Shown here: positions 1-8,007 of the stretch, in pieces
Position numbering within the stretch: the first letter of the stretch is position 1
Layout: the number at the start of each line of letters is the position of its first letter
Origin: Defluviitaleaceae bacterium
GTDB taxonomy: Bacteria; Bacillota; Clostridia; Lachnospirales; WQUN01
Assembly: GCA_009779755.1 (NCBI GenBank)
Contig: WRDO01000022.1
Location: 1 to 51,324, forward strand
Reading direction: 5' to 3'
Length of the DNA: 51,324 nt
Position numbers and translations under genes: made by a program
Notes under the pieces: model-generated
Seen by the model: the letters and a program-made list of their open reading frames with translations, nothing else
Told to the model about the DNA's origin: nothing
Databases searched by the model: none

Positions 1-566
1 ACGGGGACGACGCCGTCGGAAACCTCCCCGACAAAGTCGTACTTCGGCTCGATAATTTCGTTGCCGTCGATATCGATGATGCCCCAACGCATTTCATCCC
101 GCGTCCCGTCGGGTAAATACAACACACGCGCATATCCCTCGGAGAACGGCATTATAAAAATATATTCATCCGCGTCCATTTCGTCCGGTAAAACATGTAT
201 GACATTACCGCTTTTATCGATGAAAGCCTGTTCATCGCCGTACGTCAGTACGCGTGCGATACCGTCGGAAAAAGGAGACGCTTCGGCATAAATGGCGGGT
301 ACTATAAAATAGTAGGAAAGGGACGGCTTACCCTCCGGCATGGGGACGGGAAGCGCGGGTGTGGGGATGGGTGCGGGTTCGGTCTTGGGCGGAACGGGCG
401 TACGTTCGGGTAATTGAATCGGCTCGGGTAAATCGGTTGCCTGTTCCCTAAAATCGGCAGGCAGGACGGGACTCTGCGGTAAAAGGGAGGATGAATCACC
501 GCCGCTCCTTCGCCCGCAAGCGGATAATAGGAAAAGGATAAAAAAAAGAAACGCTCTTTTTTTCAT
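1..566 (-). CDS. WG-repeat lipoprotein (3' end outside window)
   Basis: Reading leftward from 566, the frame stays open to the window edge, giving about 188 residues of a longer protein. It starts with a short hydrophobic segment and the lipobox LLSAC, with the lipidated cysteine at residue 17. Residues about 30-80 are a proline-rich linker, as in surface lipoproteins. After that come repeats of the WG (KWG) type: PFSDGIARV then PFSEGYARV, each followed by a phrase like AFIDKSGNVI or WGIIDIDGNEI. WG repeats usually form extracytoplasmic ligand- or surface-binding repeats; the ligand is not predictable. The start ATG overlaps the PP2C stop as TAATG, so it is probably translationally coupled and is the last visible member of the kinase/vWA/phosphatase operon. 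Function in that operon, perhaps sensing at the cell surface, is inference. Confidence 0.85.
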   Translation of the reverse strand, partial: MKKRAFLFFILFLLSACGRRSGGDSSSLLPQSPVLPADFREQATDLPEPIQLPERTPVPPKTEPAPIPTPALPVPMPEGKPSLSYYFIVPAIYAEASPFSDGIARVLTYGDEQAFIDKSGNVIHVLPDEMDADEYIFIMPFSEGYARVLYLPDGTRDEMRWGIIDIDGNEIIEPKYDFVGEVSDGVVP

Positions 567-1513
567 TAACGTATATCCTTCGCGATAATCGCCGCGGCGA
601 TGTCGTCCCCGCTGCCGTTTGCGCTGGTGTGGGTCAGCCAGCCGGAAAGATTCTCCTCGATATATCCGCACCCGTTTTCGCGCCACAAGCGGTATATGTC
701 CGCGCCCGCTTTTAAAAAGCCCGCGCCCGTCACGAAGCTGTTGGCGTAGCCGTCGGTGGAAATCAGCAGCATCGTCGGCTCGTTGTCGGGTGCGCTTCCG
801 TCGAGGGGAATTAACTGTGTACGGATATACTTCCACGAATCGTCCATACACAGGGATTCCGTTTCGTTGCCCGCATGGTCGGAAGGGGGCAGCAGCCATC
901 GGGCGTTGCCGTCGGGATTGATGGCAACGGCGTCGCCGTCCCCGAGTTGCAACGCGAAAACATAATCGGGCGCGGCGGCAAGCGCGAGAAGGGTCGAACC
1001 GTATAATTCATACGAAAAAGGCGGGAGTGGCGGCGCGGGGTCGGGCGTGTCGGAATCGTCCGCATCGTCGGAATTTGCTGCGTCGGGATGTACCCCGTCG
1101 GAATGTACTTCGTCGGGTTGTATTCCGCCGGGTTGTGCCTTTTCGGAATGAATCCCGTCGTTTGCTTTCCCTTCATGGATTCTCTTTATCGCGTTCTTCC
1201 ATTCCTTTTCGATTAGCTTCGGTAAACGGATGTCCTTTTGCGCGGTAAGCGTTCCCTTGGGGTCGCCGCTTTCCAATATTTCCGAAAGGATTTCCGCCGT
1301 AACGCGAACGGCGGCGTCCGCCCCCTCATCGCTGAAGGGGCAACGGTCCGATCCGTGCCCGTCCGCCACGCAAACAAGGGCGAAGGGTTTATCTTCGCCC
1401 TTGTGTACGTATAACGCGTCTTGGCAAATTTTATTTTGCCTGATATGCGTCGCGCCCTGCACCACCGCGCCTGCGGAAATCCATTTCGCGGAGTCGGTAC
1501 TACCAGATTTCAT
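566..1513 (-). CDS. PP2C-family Ser/Thr protein phosphatase
   Basis: A 315-residue cytosolic protein with the PP2C fold. The motifs for the two-metal centre are visible: QD at residues 31-32, the DGHGS motif at 51-55, GDGDA near 191-195, STDGYANS near 252-259 and GSGDD near 300-304. It would dephosphorylate Ser/Thr phosphoproteins, most plausibly targets of the kinase encoded in the same operon. Residues about 115-165 are a low-complexity insertion built on degenerate five-residue repeats rich in D, H, P and S, which is not part of the fold. The gene overlaps the vWA gene upstream by 14 bp and ends in a TAATG overlap with the WG lipoprotein. Together with the vWA protein and kinase it completes the TerY-P type triad known from tellurite-resistance-related and phage-defence-like neighbourhoods. 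Confidence 0.9.
   Translation of the reverse strand: MKSGSTDSAKWISAGAVVQGATHIRQNKICQDALYVHKGEDKPFALVCVADGHGSDRCPFSDEGADAAVRVTAEILSEILESGDPKGTLTAQKDIRLPKLIEKEWKNAIKRIHEGKANDGIHSEKAQPGGIQPDEVHSDGVHPDAANSDDADDSDTPDPAPPLPPFSYELYGSTLLALAAAPDYVFALQLGDGDAVAINPDGNARWLLPPSDHAGNETESLCMDDSWKYIRTQLIPLDGSAPDNEPTMLLISTDGYANSFVTGAGFLKAGADIYRLWRENGCGYIEENLSGWLTHTSANGSGDDIAAAIIAKDIR
1066..1170. repeat. Degenerate 15-bp tandem repeat inside the PP2C gene
   Basis: Seven adjacent units of 15 bp, most starting CGTCGG (plus strand), lie at 1066, 1081, 1096, 1111, 1126, 1141 and 1156. Because the unit is a multiple of three, it encodes a variable pentapeptide repeat (for example DEVHS, DGVHP, DAANS) and keeps the frame open. 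It looks like a minisatellite expanded inside a loop of the phosphatase. Confidence 0.75.
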
Positions 1514-2177
1514 CGTCGTCCGTCGTCACTACCGGGATGGCGCTTGTATCCACGGGGTCGGCCCCCGCCATGGGTGCGGAAACGTTCTTTACGACGGTCG
1601 AGGCCCATTTGATGAACTTGACGAGCAACTGCGGGTTCTTCGCTTCCAGCACGAGTTCGTTATTGCCGGTGAATTGTTCCAATACGGTTGTGTCGGCGTC
1701 CTTACCGATGGCGATGGCAATACGTACGGCTTTTTTACCCCACGGCGTGGACATCAACGCGTCCAGTCCACCCTTAAAATCATCCGTCGGCTGCCCGTCG
1801 GTCAAAAGCACCAGCACGGGCGGTAAGCGTTTCGTATCCGCGGGAAGCTGGCGTAATTCGCCTGCCACCAGTTCGAGCGCCATACCCATGGCGGTCACAC
1901 CGCCCGCGGAGAGGTCCGTCCAATTAAACTGCTCGATGGGGGTCGCGCCCGCCACATGCCAAGCCGCGCCGTCGGAAAACTTGACCGCCCGTACCAAAAT
2001 GTCGGCATTGGGGTTAGCGTCGGCTTCCTTACGCATGTCGGGGATGGTTTGCCGTATGGCATAATTAAGGGTTTGGATCTTTTCCCCGTCCATACTGCCC
2101 GAGCAGTCGGCTATCCAAAAAAAGTCCAGCTTGCGGGAGGACATTTCGCCTCCGGGTAGGTTTCTTTCGCTCATCAT
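1500..2177 (-). CDS. TerY-like von Willebrand factor A domain protein
   Basis: A 225-residue protein that is almost entirely one vWA domain. The metal-ion-dependent adhesion site is intact: DCSGSM at residues 24-29, and LLTDGQPTDD in the second half of the domain. TerY proteins of this kind act as metal-dependent cytosolic docking modules and are encoded with a PP2C phosphatase and a zinc-ribbon kinase, exactly the neighbours found here. No signal peptide or membrane segment is present, so it acts in the cytoplasm. There are two in-frame ATGs at 2177 and 2174 behind an AAGGAG site, and either could serve. The 3' end overlaps the phosphatase gene by 14 bp. The ligand or phosphorylated partner is unknown. 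Confidence 0.9.
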   Translation of the reverse strand: MMSERNLPGGEMSSRKLDFFWIADCSGSMDGEKIQTLNYAIRQTIPDMRKEADANPNADILVRAVKFSDGAAWHVAGATPIEQFNWTDLSAGGVTAMGMALELVAGELRQLPADTKRLPPVLVLLTDGQPTDDFKGGLDALMSTPWGKKAVRIAIAIGKDADTTVLEQFTGNNELVLEAKNPQLLVKFIKWASTVVKNVSAPMAGADPVDTSAIPVVTTDDDEIW

Positions 2178-2205
2178 TCATTCTCCTTATATGGTTTTTA
2201 TTGGG

Positions 2206-4071
2206 TTACCTTGTAGGGAATTGTGAAAACAAATCGATGTATGCCTGTAAACCGCGGTAATGAAGCGCATCGAGGTAGTCGTTCCACGTCCTTTCCACGG
2301 GCCATCCGAACATCACGTTCATCAGATATTGCGGCACCACGCCGCGGGACATTGTGATACTGCTCCAACCCCCGAGCAACCCCCTCCGATGCAGGTTATC
2401 CAGCCTTGCCCTTTCCGTTGTGAAGATACCGTCGGTGTCCGCACGGGTGGGCAGGAGGTTGAGCCGAACGCCCGCGTCGCTTTGGGCAAAGTCGGCGACG
2501 AGCCCGAATCCGGTTGTCAAATCGCGCGGAAGGGTATTACCGTCGTGTATACCGGTGGCGAATACGCCCTCGCGGAAAAATAATTGAAAAGCGAGCGGAC
2601 GGCGGACGGTAAAGGAGGATTGCAAGGGTACGCCGTCCCATACGATACGCGAATGGCCCATAATCATTTCACCGCCGCCGTGGTTGTATCCCCACTCCGA
2701 GCTCCTTGCGCGGTTATAGTAAGGTGATTCCCTGTAAAGACCGTAATTGGCCAACACGTACGCTTCGGGGTCGAAGGACAGAGCGTCGAAAATATTTAAT
2801 ATACGCGACAGGGTGTCGTCGTCCACGTCCGCGCCGATAACCCAAGCCGTGCCGTTCGCGTTAAAAGCGTTGCCGGATCTTTCCGACCCTGCGCCGCGAT
2901 GGCCGTTGATGCCGTGCTCCGGCGGGGTAATCAGGAACCTTCTGGCCGGGTCATTAAATTGCGCTTGGCTGATGACACGGGATAAATCCCGTATGTGTAC
3001 GGGGGCCCAACCCACACGGAAAACGGCGCACGTAAAGTTAACGTGGTTATCCCGCGGGGGGCCGCTGTAAACGAGTATGGCATCGTGCGCGGCCAGCTCC
3101 TCTATGAGCAGCAGCGTGTCCTTGTAAGCACGGGACGCGTAGAAGGGCACAGCTTTCCCGTCCTCCTCCATAATGCTCGTGTTGGCGCCGTGCATCCCCA
3201 AGATAGGCGAAATCGCACGGAACATATCCCCGTTGAAGTTCACTTCCATGCCCCAAGTCCTTTTGCGGGCTTCCGCGATAAGCTCCTCGTTTGCTATCGT
3301 TGTCCTGCTTTCGTTCGGGTTGTGCGCTTCGAAGGTAAACCATTCCATAATATTGAGGAAATCCATGTAGGTATACGATTCGGGGGTGAAATATACCCCT
3401 TCGGCCACTTGCGTGACGACGCCCGTACCCGGCAGGCCGATGTCCAGCATTTCCAGCCATTCCAAACGGTATACGGAAAATATCTCCAAATCAAGGAGGT
3501 GGGATTCGAAGGTGTTGAGCGCGAGCTGTTCCCCGTTTTCCGCGCGGCTTACACCCCACCCGTTATGCAAATCCAACAGAGCGGCGTAGTTGGGCGCGTA
3601 GCGGCGTATCATGCTTTCGGGGATGGTACGGGTAAGCCCAAATGTTTCCGCTTGGAAGGGATTGGCTAAAAAGATGTCCGGCGGGGGGTCGGGCATGTTA
3701 TTGATATTAGGCACAAACACACCTTGCAATTGTATGGAAAACATAGCATTAAAAGCGGAAACGATCGGTATTTCGTGGTAGCGCGACGGTCCGCGGCCTT
3801 GCGTGCGCCGTTCAAAATCGAGGACAGAACTTATTTGGGAATTATCGTGGAATGTCGTGTTATAACCCCAATGGATGGTGATGCCCCGCAGCTCGTCCCT
3901 TACCAAGGGTGTACGCGGTGCGCCGTCAGGGTGCGCAGACCAACTGTCGTATGCCCCGCCGTTTCGGGGAAGCACGGGGCCGAGCGGCTTATTTTCCTCC
4001 CCCGCGTCACTCCCGCAGGAGGTTATCAATAGTAGGGATGCCAACAAAATCAAAAATGTTAAACGCTTCAT
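2206..4071 (-). CDS. Extracellular solute-binding-type lipoprotein
   Basis: A 621-residue protein with a signal peptide ending in the lipobox LITSC, lipidated Cys at residue 19. The remainder resembles family 1-like extracellular substrate-binding proteins: a long, Trp- and Tyr-rich two-lobed protein with a conserved-looking phrase AWVIGADVDDDTLSRI about two thirds in. I see no permease or ATPase gene beside it, so it may be a stand-alone sensor rather than a transporter part. The start at 4071 is chosen because an AAGGGGG site sits upstream and the signal peptide then has normal length; a longer start at 4104 also has AAGGA. Its place between the kinase and vWA genes, with gaps of about 30-55 bp, suggests that it supplies an extracellular input to the signalling operon. 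That role is inference. Confidence 0.75.
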   Translation of the reverse strand: MKRLTFLILLASLLLITSCGSDAGEENKPLGPVLPRNGGAYDSWSAHPDGAPRTPLVRDELRGITIHWGYNTTFHDNSQISSVLDFERRTQGRGPSRYHEIPIVSAFNAMFSIQLQGVFVPNINNMPDPPPDIFLANPFQAETFGLTRTIPESMIRRYAPNYAALLDLHNGWGVSRAENGEQLALNTFESHLLDLEIFSVYRLEWLEMLDIGLPGTGVVTQVAEGVYFTPESYTYMDFLNIMEWFTFEAHNPNESRTTIANEELIAEARKRTWGMEVNFNGDMFRAISPILGMHGANTSIMEEDGKAVPFYASRAYKDTLLLIEELAAHDAILVYSGPPRDNHVNFTCAVFRVGWAPVHIRDLSRVISQAQFNDPARRFLITPPEHGINGHRGAGSERSGNAFNANGTAWVIGADVDDDTLSRILNIFDALSFDPEAYVLANYGLYRESPYYNRARSSEWGYNHGGGEMIMGHSRIVWDGVPLQSSFTVRRPLAFQLFFREGVFATGIHDGNTLPRDLTTGFGLVADFAQSDAGVRLNLLPTRADTDGIFTTERARLDNLHRRGLLGGWSSITMSRGVVPQYLMNVMFGWPVERTWNDYLDALHYRGLQAYIDLFSQFPTR

Positions 4072-4127
4072 AATCACAGCCCCCTTAATCACTTTATTCC
4101 GCATTCCGTTTTTTAAATCCTTACTTC

Positions 4128-5405
4128 CTATTCAATCAACCCTTCCGCCGGACCGAAGTTAATCTTCGCACCCGCGGCCAGCGGCGCGGTCTTGCCCGGC
4201 TCGATGATTGCCGTGTTTCCGTTCTTTTTCGTATAGGTCCAGCTGTCCTTGCCGTGGTTGGCAAGCCCCCAACGCCCCGGTTGTTGCGGGTGTTGGGTGA
4301 CTTTACCGATGACGGTGTTAAAATCGAAGTTTTCATGGAGGTGATGCCCGTAAACCGTTGAGTTATGGTTAAGCATGATGAGTTGCTTGCCCATTTCCAA
4401 ACGGGGCGGGGGTGTGATAGATGCCTTGCATTTCCAGCATACCGGTTTTTTGTTATAAAAATTTTCCGCGCCGCAGGTATGGCAGTACAGGATGGAGTTG
4501 CGCAGCTTTACGAACGCGTCCTTCCATTCCTTCTCCACGATGCGGGCGTTGCCGTTGCGTAAGCCGTCGGTGAACGCCTTGGTGAACATATCGCGCAGAT
4601 ACGGCGGGTACATGTGCCAGAAGATGATCGCGTTGTCCTGATAGCCTGGGATGGGGCGGTTGGATTGGTTGTGCGGGTCGTAGATAAAGACGGGGTCATG
4701 CCCGTAGATTTTTTCCATGGCTTTGGCGTCGAAGCACTTGATGTTGGCTTCGATCGCGCCTTCCAGCGGATGGTGCAGCATAAACATATAAAACAAAAGC
4801 ACCGCCATGGAGTATAAATCCGTTTCCGTGGACGGTGATTTTTTAATCGCGATGATTTCCGGTGCGATAAAGCGGGGTGTGCCGTACGTGCCGCTTTCGA
4901 TGTCGGCGTTGACGGTCACGTTGTCGTTGTCGCAGATCAGCACGTCGCCGTCGGCGGGATTAAAGAAGAGGTTGCCGAAGGAAATATCACGGTAACACAA
5001 CCCCTGCGAATGCAGGCTTTGGTAACCGTCCGCCAAATTAATCCCCGCCATGCACAATGCGCTGAAGGTAGGTTCGGCGCGGCGCTTCATCAAGTCCACG
5101 ATACTCTTGTACATGGGCGTGCGTAACCGCATAACGTAACCGAACAGGTTATCCTTGAAAATGATATCCAACGGCCACAAAAAGCGTGAATCGGGCGCGC
5201 CGCGTTCGATCAACCTTTCGATGAGTTTTTGCTGGTAAGGCGTCGCCGCATGGGGGTAATACCACTTTAGGGCGTAAGCGCGGCCGTTCTTGTCTTCGAC
5301 CTCATACACCTCTCCCTGCCCGCCCGAGGCGATAAACCGCTTTACCGTGTAGGTCATGCGGTGCTTTGATAATAATTTAACGCCGTCCTTTAACGCATAT
5401 AACAT
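4128..5405 (-). CDS. Ser/Thr protein kinase with zinc ribbon and FHA-like C-terminus
   Basis: A 425-residue kinase of the TerY-P triad type. Residues about 15-300 are the kinase domain: glycine loop ASGGQGEVY (26-34), ATP-anchoring Lys47, catalytic loop YRDISFGN with Asp140 and Asn145 (YRD in place of HRD), DND instead of DFG at 159-161, and GTPRFIAPE in the activation segment. A four-cysteine zinc ribbon follows (C308, C311, C323, C326). The last 90 residues, with RWGLANHGKDSW and a final beta-rich stretch, resemble a forkhead-associated (FHA) phosphothreonine-binding domain. Catalytic residues are all present, so it should be active despite the DND change. There is no membrane segment. It lies 18 bp after the RCC1-repeat gene upstream, and its partners are likely the vWA protein and the PP2C phosphatase downstream. 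Confidence 0.9.
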   Translation of the reverse strand: MLYALKDGVKLLSKHRMTYTVKRFIASGGQGEVYEVEDKNGRAYALKWYYPHAATPYQQKLIERLIERGAPDSRFLWPLDIIFKDNLFGYVMRLRTPMYKSIVDLMKRRAEPTFSALCMAGINLADGYQSLHSQGLCYRDISFGNLFFNPADGDVLICDNDNVTVNADIESGTYGTPRFIAPEIIAIKKSPSTETDLYSMAVLLFYMFMLHHPLEGAIEANIKCFDAKAMEKIYGHDPVFIYDPHNQSNRPIPGYQDNAIIFWHMYPPYLRDMFTKAFTDGLRNGNARIVEKEWKDAFVKLRNSILYCHTCGAENFYNKKPVCWKCKASITPPPRLEMGKQLIMLNHNSTVYGHHLHENFDFNTVIGKVTQHPQQPGRWGLANHGKDSWTYTKKNGNTAIIEPGKTAPLAAGAKINFGPAEGLIE

Positions 5406-5423
5406 ACCTTGACCTTCTTTCTT

Positions 5424-6722
5424 TTACATTTCCCATCGGGTCACGTTTAATTGGCCTTTATCCTTCGATATATCAGGGTGGAGCATCGCTCCGATCAATC
5501 GGGTTTTTTTACGGCCCAGGATATGGTAACGCCCCGCCGCGATTGCGGTGATACCCTTCCAATCGGCGGTCGCGGCTTCCGTACCGCAATCCGTCCAAAA
5601 ATACGCCAGCAATTTGACCGTACCGTTTTCCATCAACCCCGCGAAATAGTCCGGCGCGGCGGAGATTTGTTTTACGTTCTTGTACAGCGTAAAGTTGCGT
5701 CGCATGTGGTTTTCCTGCCCCACGCGGGCGATGCGGCCGTCGGATAATAACGCGATGACGCGCCCCGGCCCGCCGTACGCGATATCCGCCACGCCGTTAA
5801 GGTGTGAAACTTGCAAGTCACCTGTATCGTTCTGTCCGCTGACGAGCACGCGCCCGTCCTTTTTTATCCCGAACGTGCAGGCGTTGCCCGCAATTACCTT
5901 CACGATATTACGCCAATGGCGTACGTTGCATTCCCCGTGTTTGTTTTGCCCGGCGGACAGACATGTGCCGTCCGCCCGTAAGGCTACCGTATGGCGTACG
6001 CCCGCGGAAACGGCGACCACCTCACGCCAGCCGAGAAAATCCCGCTGGCCGAAGTCGTTGCGCCCCGTACCGATAACCGTACCGTCCGCCCGCAACCCTA
6101 CGGTAAAAAACGCCCCTGCCGAAACCGCAGCCATATCGCGCCAATCATACGTAATCGTATTGCATTGGCCGTCTTCGTTTAAGCCGACGGCTTTGACGAA
6201 ACCGTCGCGGGTGATGGCGACCGTATGATAATCGGCGGAGAAACGCTCCGCGGGGTTTGATTGCTTTGTGGCGCTTGCGGGGATTGCAACGCCCATTGGG
6301 CGGGGTTCCTTCACCGCAACTTCCGCCGTGGGTTGTTTTTTCTTTTTCGGTAATTTATCCCCGATTAGCGGTTTGCCCGTCGGTTCCTTCGGCGGTGCGT
6401 AAACGGCTCCGTCCGCGTCCGAACCGAAACCGAGTAATTTGCCGAAAATATCGATTACCCATTCGGCAATGTTCCGATGCACCGAAAAGGTAACGACGAA
6501 TTGCTCGATCAAACGGGACCGTACCACATCGTATTCCTTGTCCGCGTATTTAAGCGGAAAGAAGCCGCCCATCTCAAGGAAGTGCGTGATCTGTATGCGT
6601 TCCTTTTGCAAATCGGGTGCGAGGTCAGCCAGCAGATTACGCGATGTCGTGGCGTTGTAATACACCGCGTCGCCAAAAGTATCGCGTATGGCGGAGAGCG
6701 CGTCCAAGATGCGATTATCCAT
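5424..6722 (-). CDS. RCC1-repeat protein with shared N-terminal domain (copy B)
   Basis: A 432-residue cytosolic protein. Residues about 1-105 are a helical domain with the pattern LLADLAP...ERI...F.E..GFF...R.AEWVIDIFGKLLG, which also heads the neighbouring RCC1 protein. A charged, proline-containing linker (about 110-155) follows. From about residue 160 to 405 are repeats of the RCC1 type, such as VSAGAFFTVGLRADGTVIG and VSAGVRHTVALRADGT, which should fold as a beta-propeller. RCC1-type propellers bind proteins or small molecules; no catalytic motif is visible. The gene overlaps the upstream paralogue by 8 bp and precedes the kinase by 18 bp. I infer a sensor or scaffold for the kinase. The exact ligand is unknown. 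Confidence 0.8.
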   Translation of the reverse strand: MDNRILDALSAIRDTFGDAVYYNATTSRNLLADLAPDLQKERIQITHFLEMGGFFPLKYADKEYDVVRSRLIEQFVVTFSVHRNIAEWVIDIFGKLLGFGSDADGAVYAPPKEPTGKPLIGDKLPKKKKQPTAEVAVKEPRPMGVAIPASATKQSNPAERFSADYHTVAITRDGFVKAVGLNEDGQCNTITYDWRDMAAVSAGAFFTVGLRADGTVIGTGRNDFGQRDFLGWREVVAVSAGVRHTVALRADGTCLSAGQNKHGECNVRHWRNIVKVIAGNACTFGIKKDGRVLVSGQNDTGDLQVSHLNGVADIAYGGPGRVIALLSDGRIARVGQENHMRRNFTLYKNVKQISAAPDYFAGLMENGTVKLLAYFWTDCGTEAATADWKGITAIAAGRYHILGRKKTRLIGAMLHPDISKDKGQLNVTRWEM

Positions 6723-7917
6723 AATACGCGCTCACGGGGTACCAATCGGTAATATAGTCGATGTTCATGGCTTTGTTTTTCCACAACCACCCCAGATTTG
6801 TGCTTGCGGTCAACAAGCGCGAATCATGGGAAAGGGCGATCAGGCGGCGATATCCGCCGTAAATGGCTTTGATGTTTTGCCAGTTGTCGGCGTAGGAGGA
6901 AATACGCGGCTTTGCGCGGTCGTATGAAAGGATCCGTACGGTCCCGTCATCACATAGGATGGCGAACCCGTCCGCCACGTTGGCGATCGAAACGACATCG
7001 CGCCATTGGGCAAAATAATTATCCGGTTCGCCGCTTTTATACAGGCGTCCGTCATTTTTTAACGCGATGCTTCCGTTTATATAGGTAGAGATCACTTGCA
7101 CAACATCGGTTTGCGACAGCAGCCACTCTCGTTCGCGTTGCATATCCTCTTCCCCCGCGTAACAAGCCAGCGCAAGCGTACCGTCTTCCCGTATCCCGAT
7201 CACCCCTTCGGGGTATTGCGCGATCGAAGCGATGTTATGAAATTCCGACAGGTCCCACTTCGAACGTCCCACACTCGCCGCCGTACCGTCGGCGAATACG
7301 AAAACGCTGTCGTGCCCGAAGGCGTAAACACCCTTAACCCCCGAAAGGTGCACCACATCACATTGGTCGTACGCGTTCGAACCGGCAGCCAATACCTTAC
7401 CGTCGGCTTGGAGACCCAATGTATGCGAATCCCCTGCGGCTACGGCCACCACATTGTGCCACCCCGTGACATTGCATTGGTATGCGTCGTCCATACCCCC
7501 GGCGAAAACCATACCATCGACATTCACCGCCGCGACGTGTGTTTTCCCCATCGAAACCTGCCCGTGCAGATACGGCGCGGAATGGGAGGAAACCGCACCT
7601 TCGGAATCCTCCCGCCATTCACTTTCGGGGATTTTGCCCAATGCGGCGGCGAACAACTGCACCACCCAAAGAGCCGCGTTCCGTTCCAATGAAAATATTT
7701 CCGTCAAATGCTGCGTCAGTCTTTGTTCAACCAAGCCGTAATTATCCGCTTCCGATAATGTTGAAAAACCGTCCGCTTCAATAAAATTACGCACCAAGAT
7801 ACGCTCCTTGTTTCGGCCCGGTGCCAAATCCAAGAGCATCGCATTGGTGCGTTGCATATTCTTAAATATATCATCCCCGTATTCCGTCAGGATACGGGTG
7901 ATTACGGGCAGCATCAT
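6715..7917 (-). CDS. RCC1-repeat protein with shared N-terminal domain (copy A)
   Basis: A 400-residue paralogue of the next gene in the operon. Residues 1-100 carry the same helical domain (LLDLAPGRNKERI... and LWVVQLFAAALG), and residues about 115-395 are RCC1-like repeats, for example VAAGDSHTLGLQADGKVLA. The repeats become more divergent toward the C-terminus. It is the first gene of the minus-strand operon. The start uses one of two consecutive ATGs at 7917 and 7914 behind GGGTTGG, and a good promoter lies 40-70 bp upstream. Divergence between the two copies suggests distinct ligands or a heteromeric pair. No enzyme motif is seen. Related N-terminal domains appear in many bacterial sensor proteins attached to varied repeats, which I recall as a general pattern without a family name. 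Confidence 0.8.
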   Translation of the reverse strand: MMLPVITRILTEYGDDIFKNMQRTNAMLLDLAPGRNKERILVRNFIEADGFSTLSEADNYGLVEQRLTQHLTEIFSLERNAALWVVQLFAAALGKIPESEWREDSEGAVSSHSAPYLHGQVSMGKTHVAAVNVDGMVFAGGMDDAYQCNVTGWHNVVAVAAGDSHTLGLQADGKVLAAGSNAYDQCDVVHLSGVKGVYAFGHDSVFVFADGTAASVGRSKWDLSEFHNIASIAQYPEGVIGIREDGTLALACYAGEEDMQREREWLLSQTDVVQVISTYINGSIALKNDGRLYKSGEPDNYFAQWRDVVSIANVADGFAILCDDGTVRILSYDRAKPRISSYADNWQNIKAIYGGYRRLIALSHDSRLLTASTNLGWLWKNKAMNIDYITDWYPVSAYYG

Positions 7918-7957
7918 TACGCCAACCCTTTCAGCCTAAGCCAAAAATATATGTCCC

Positions 7958-7986
7958 ATTATATTTTATCGGCGTGAATGGTGCAA
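7958..7986 (-). promoter_or_regulatory. Sigma-A-type promoter of the RCC1/TerY-P operon
   Basis: On the minus strand TTGCAC (7986-7981) is followed after 17 bp by a perfect TATAAT (7963-7958). Transcription would start near 7951, about 34 bp before the first start codon. The promoter lies back to back with the -10 element of the DUF2161 gene at 7996-8001, so the two directions could compete for polymerase. Confidence 0.75.
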
Positions 7987-7992
7987 ATCATG

Positions 7993-8001
7993 TGATATAA
8001 T
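7993..8001 (+). promoter_or_regulatory. Extended -10 promoter of the DUF2161 gene
   Basis: TGATATAAT is an extended -10 element (TGn plus a perfect TATAAT at 7996-8001). No good -35 box is seen at the usual distance. The predicted transcription start is at or next to the ATG at 8008, which leaves no room for a ribosome-binding site. Confidence 0.55.
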
Positions 8002-8007
8002 CCTTTT

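Noticed and set aside
1066..1170. Repeats considered as a CRISPR array
   Set aside because: Units of 15 bp abut without spacers and encode protein in frame.
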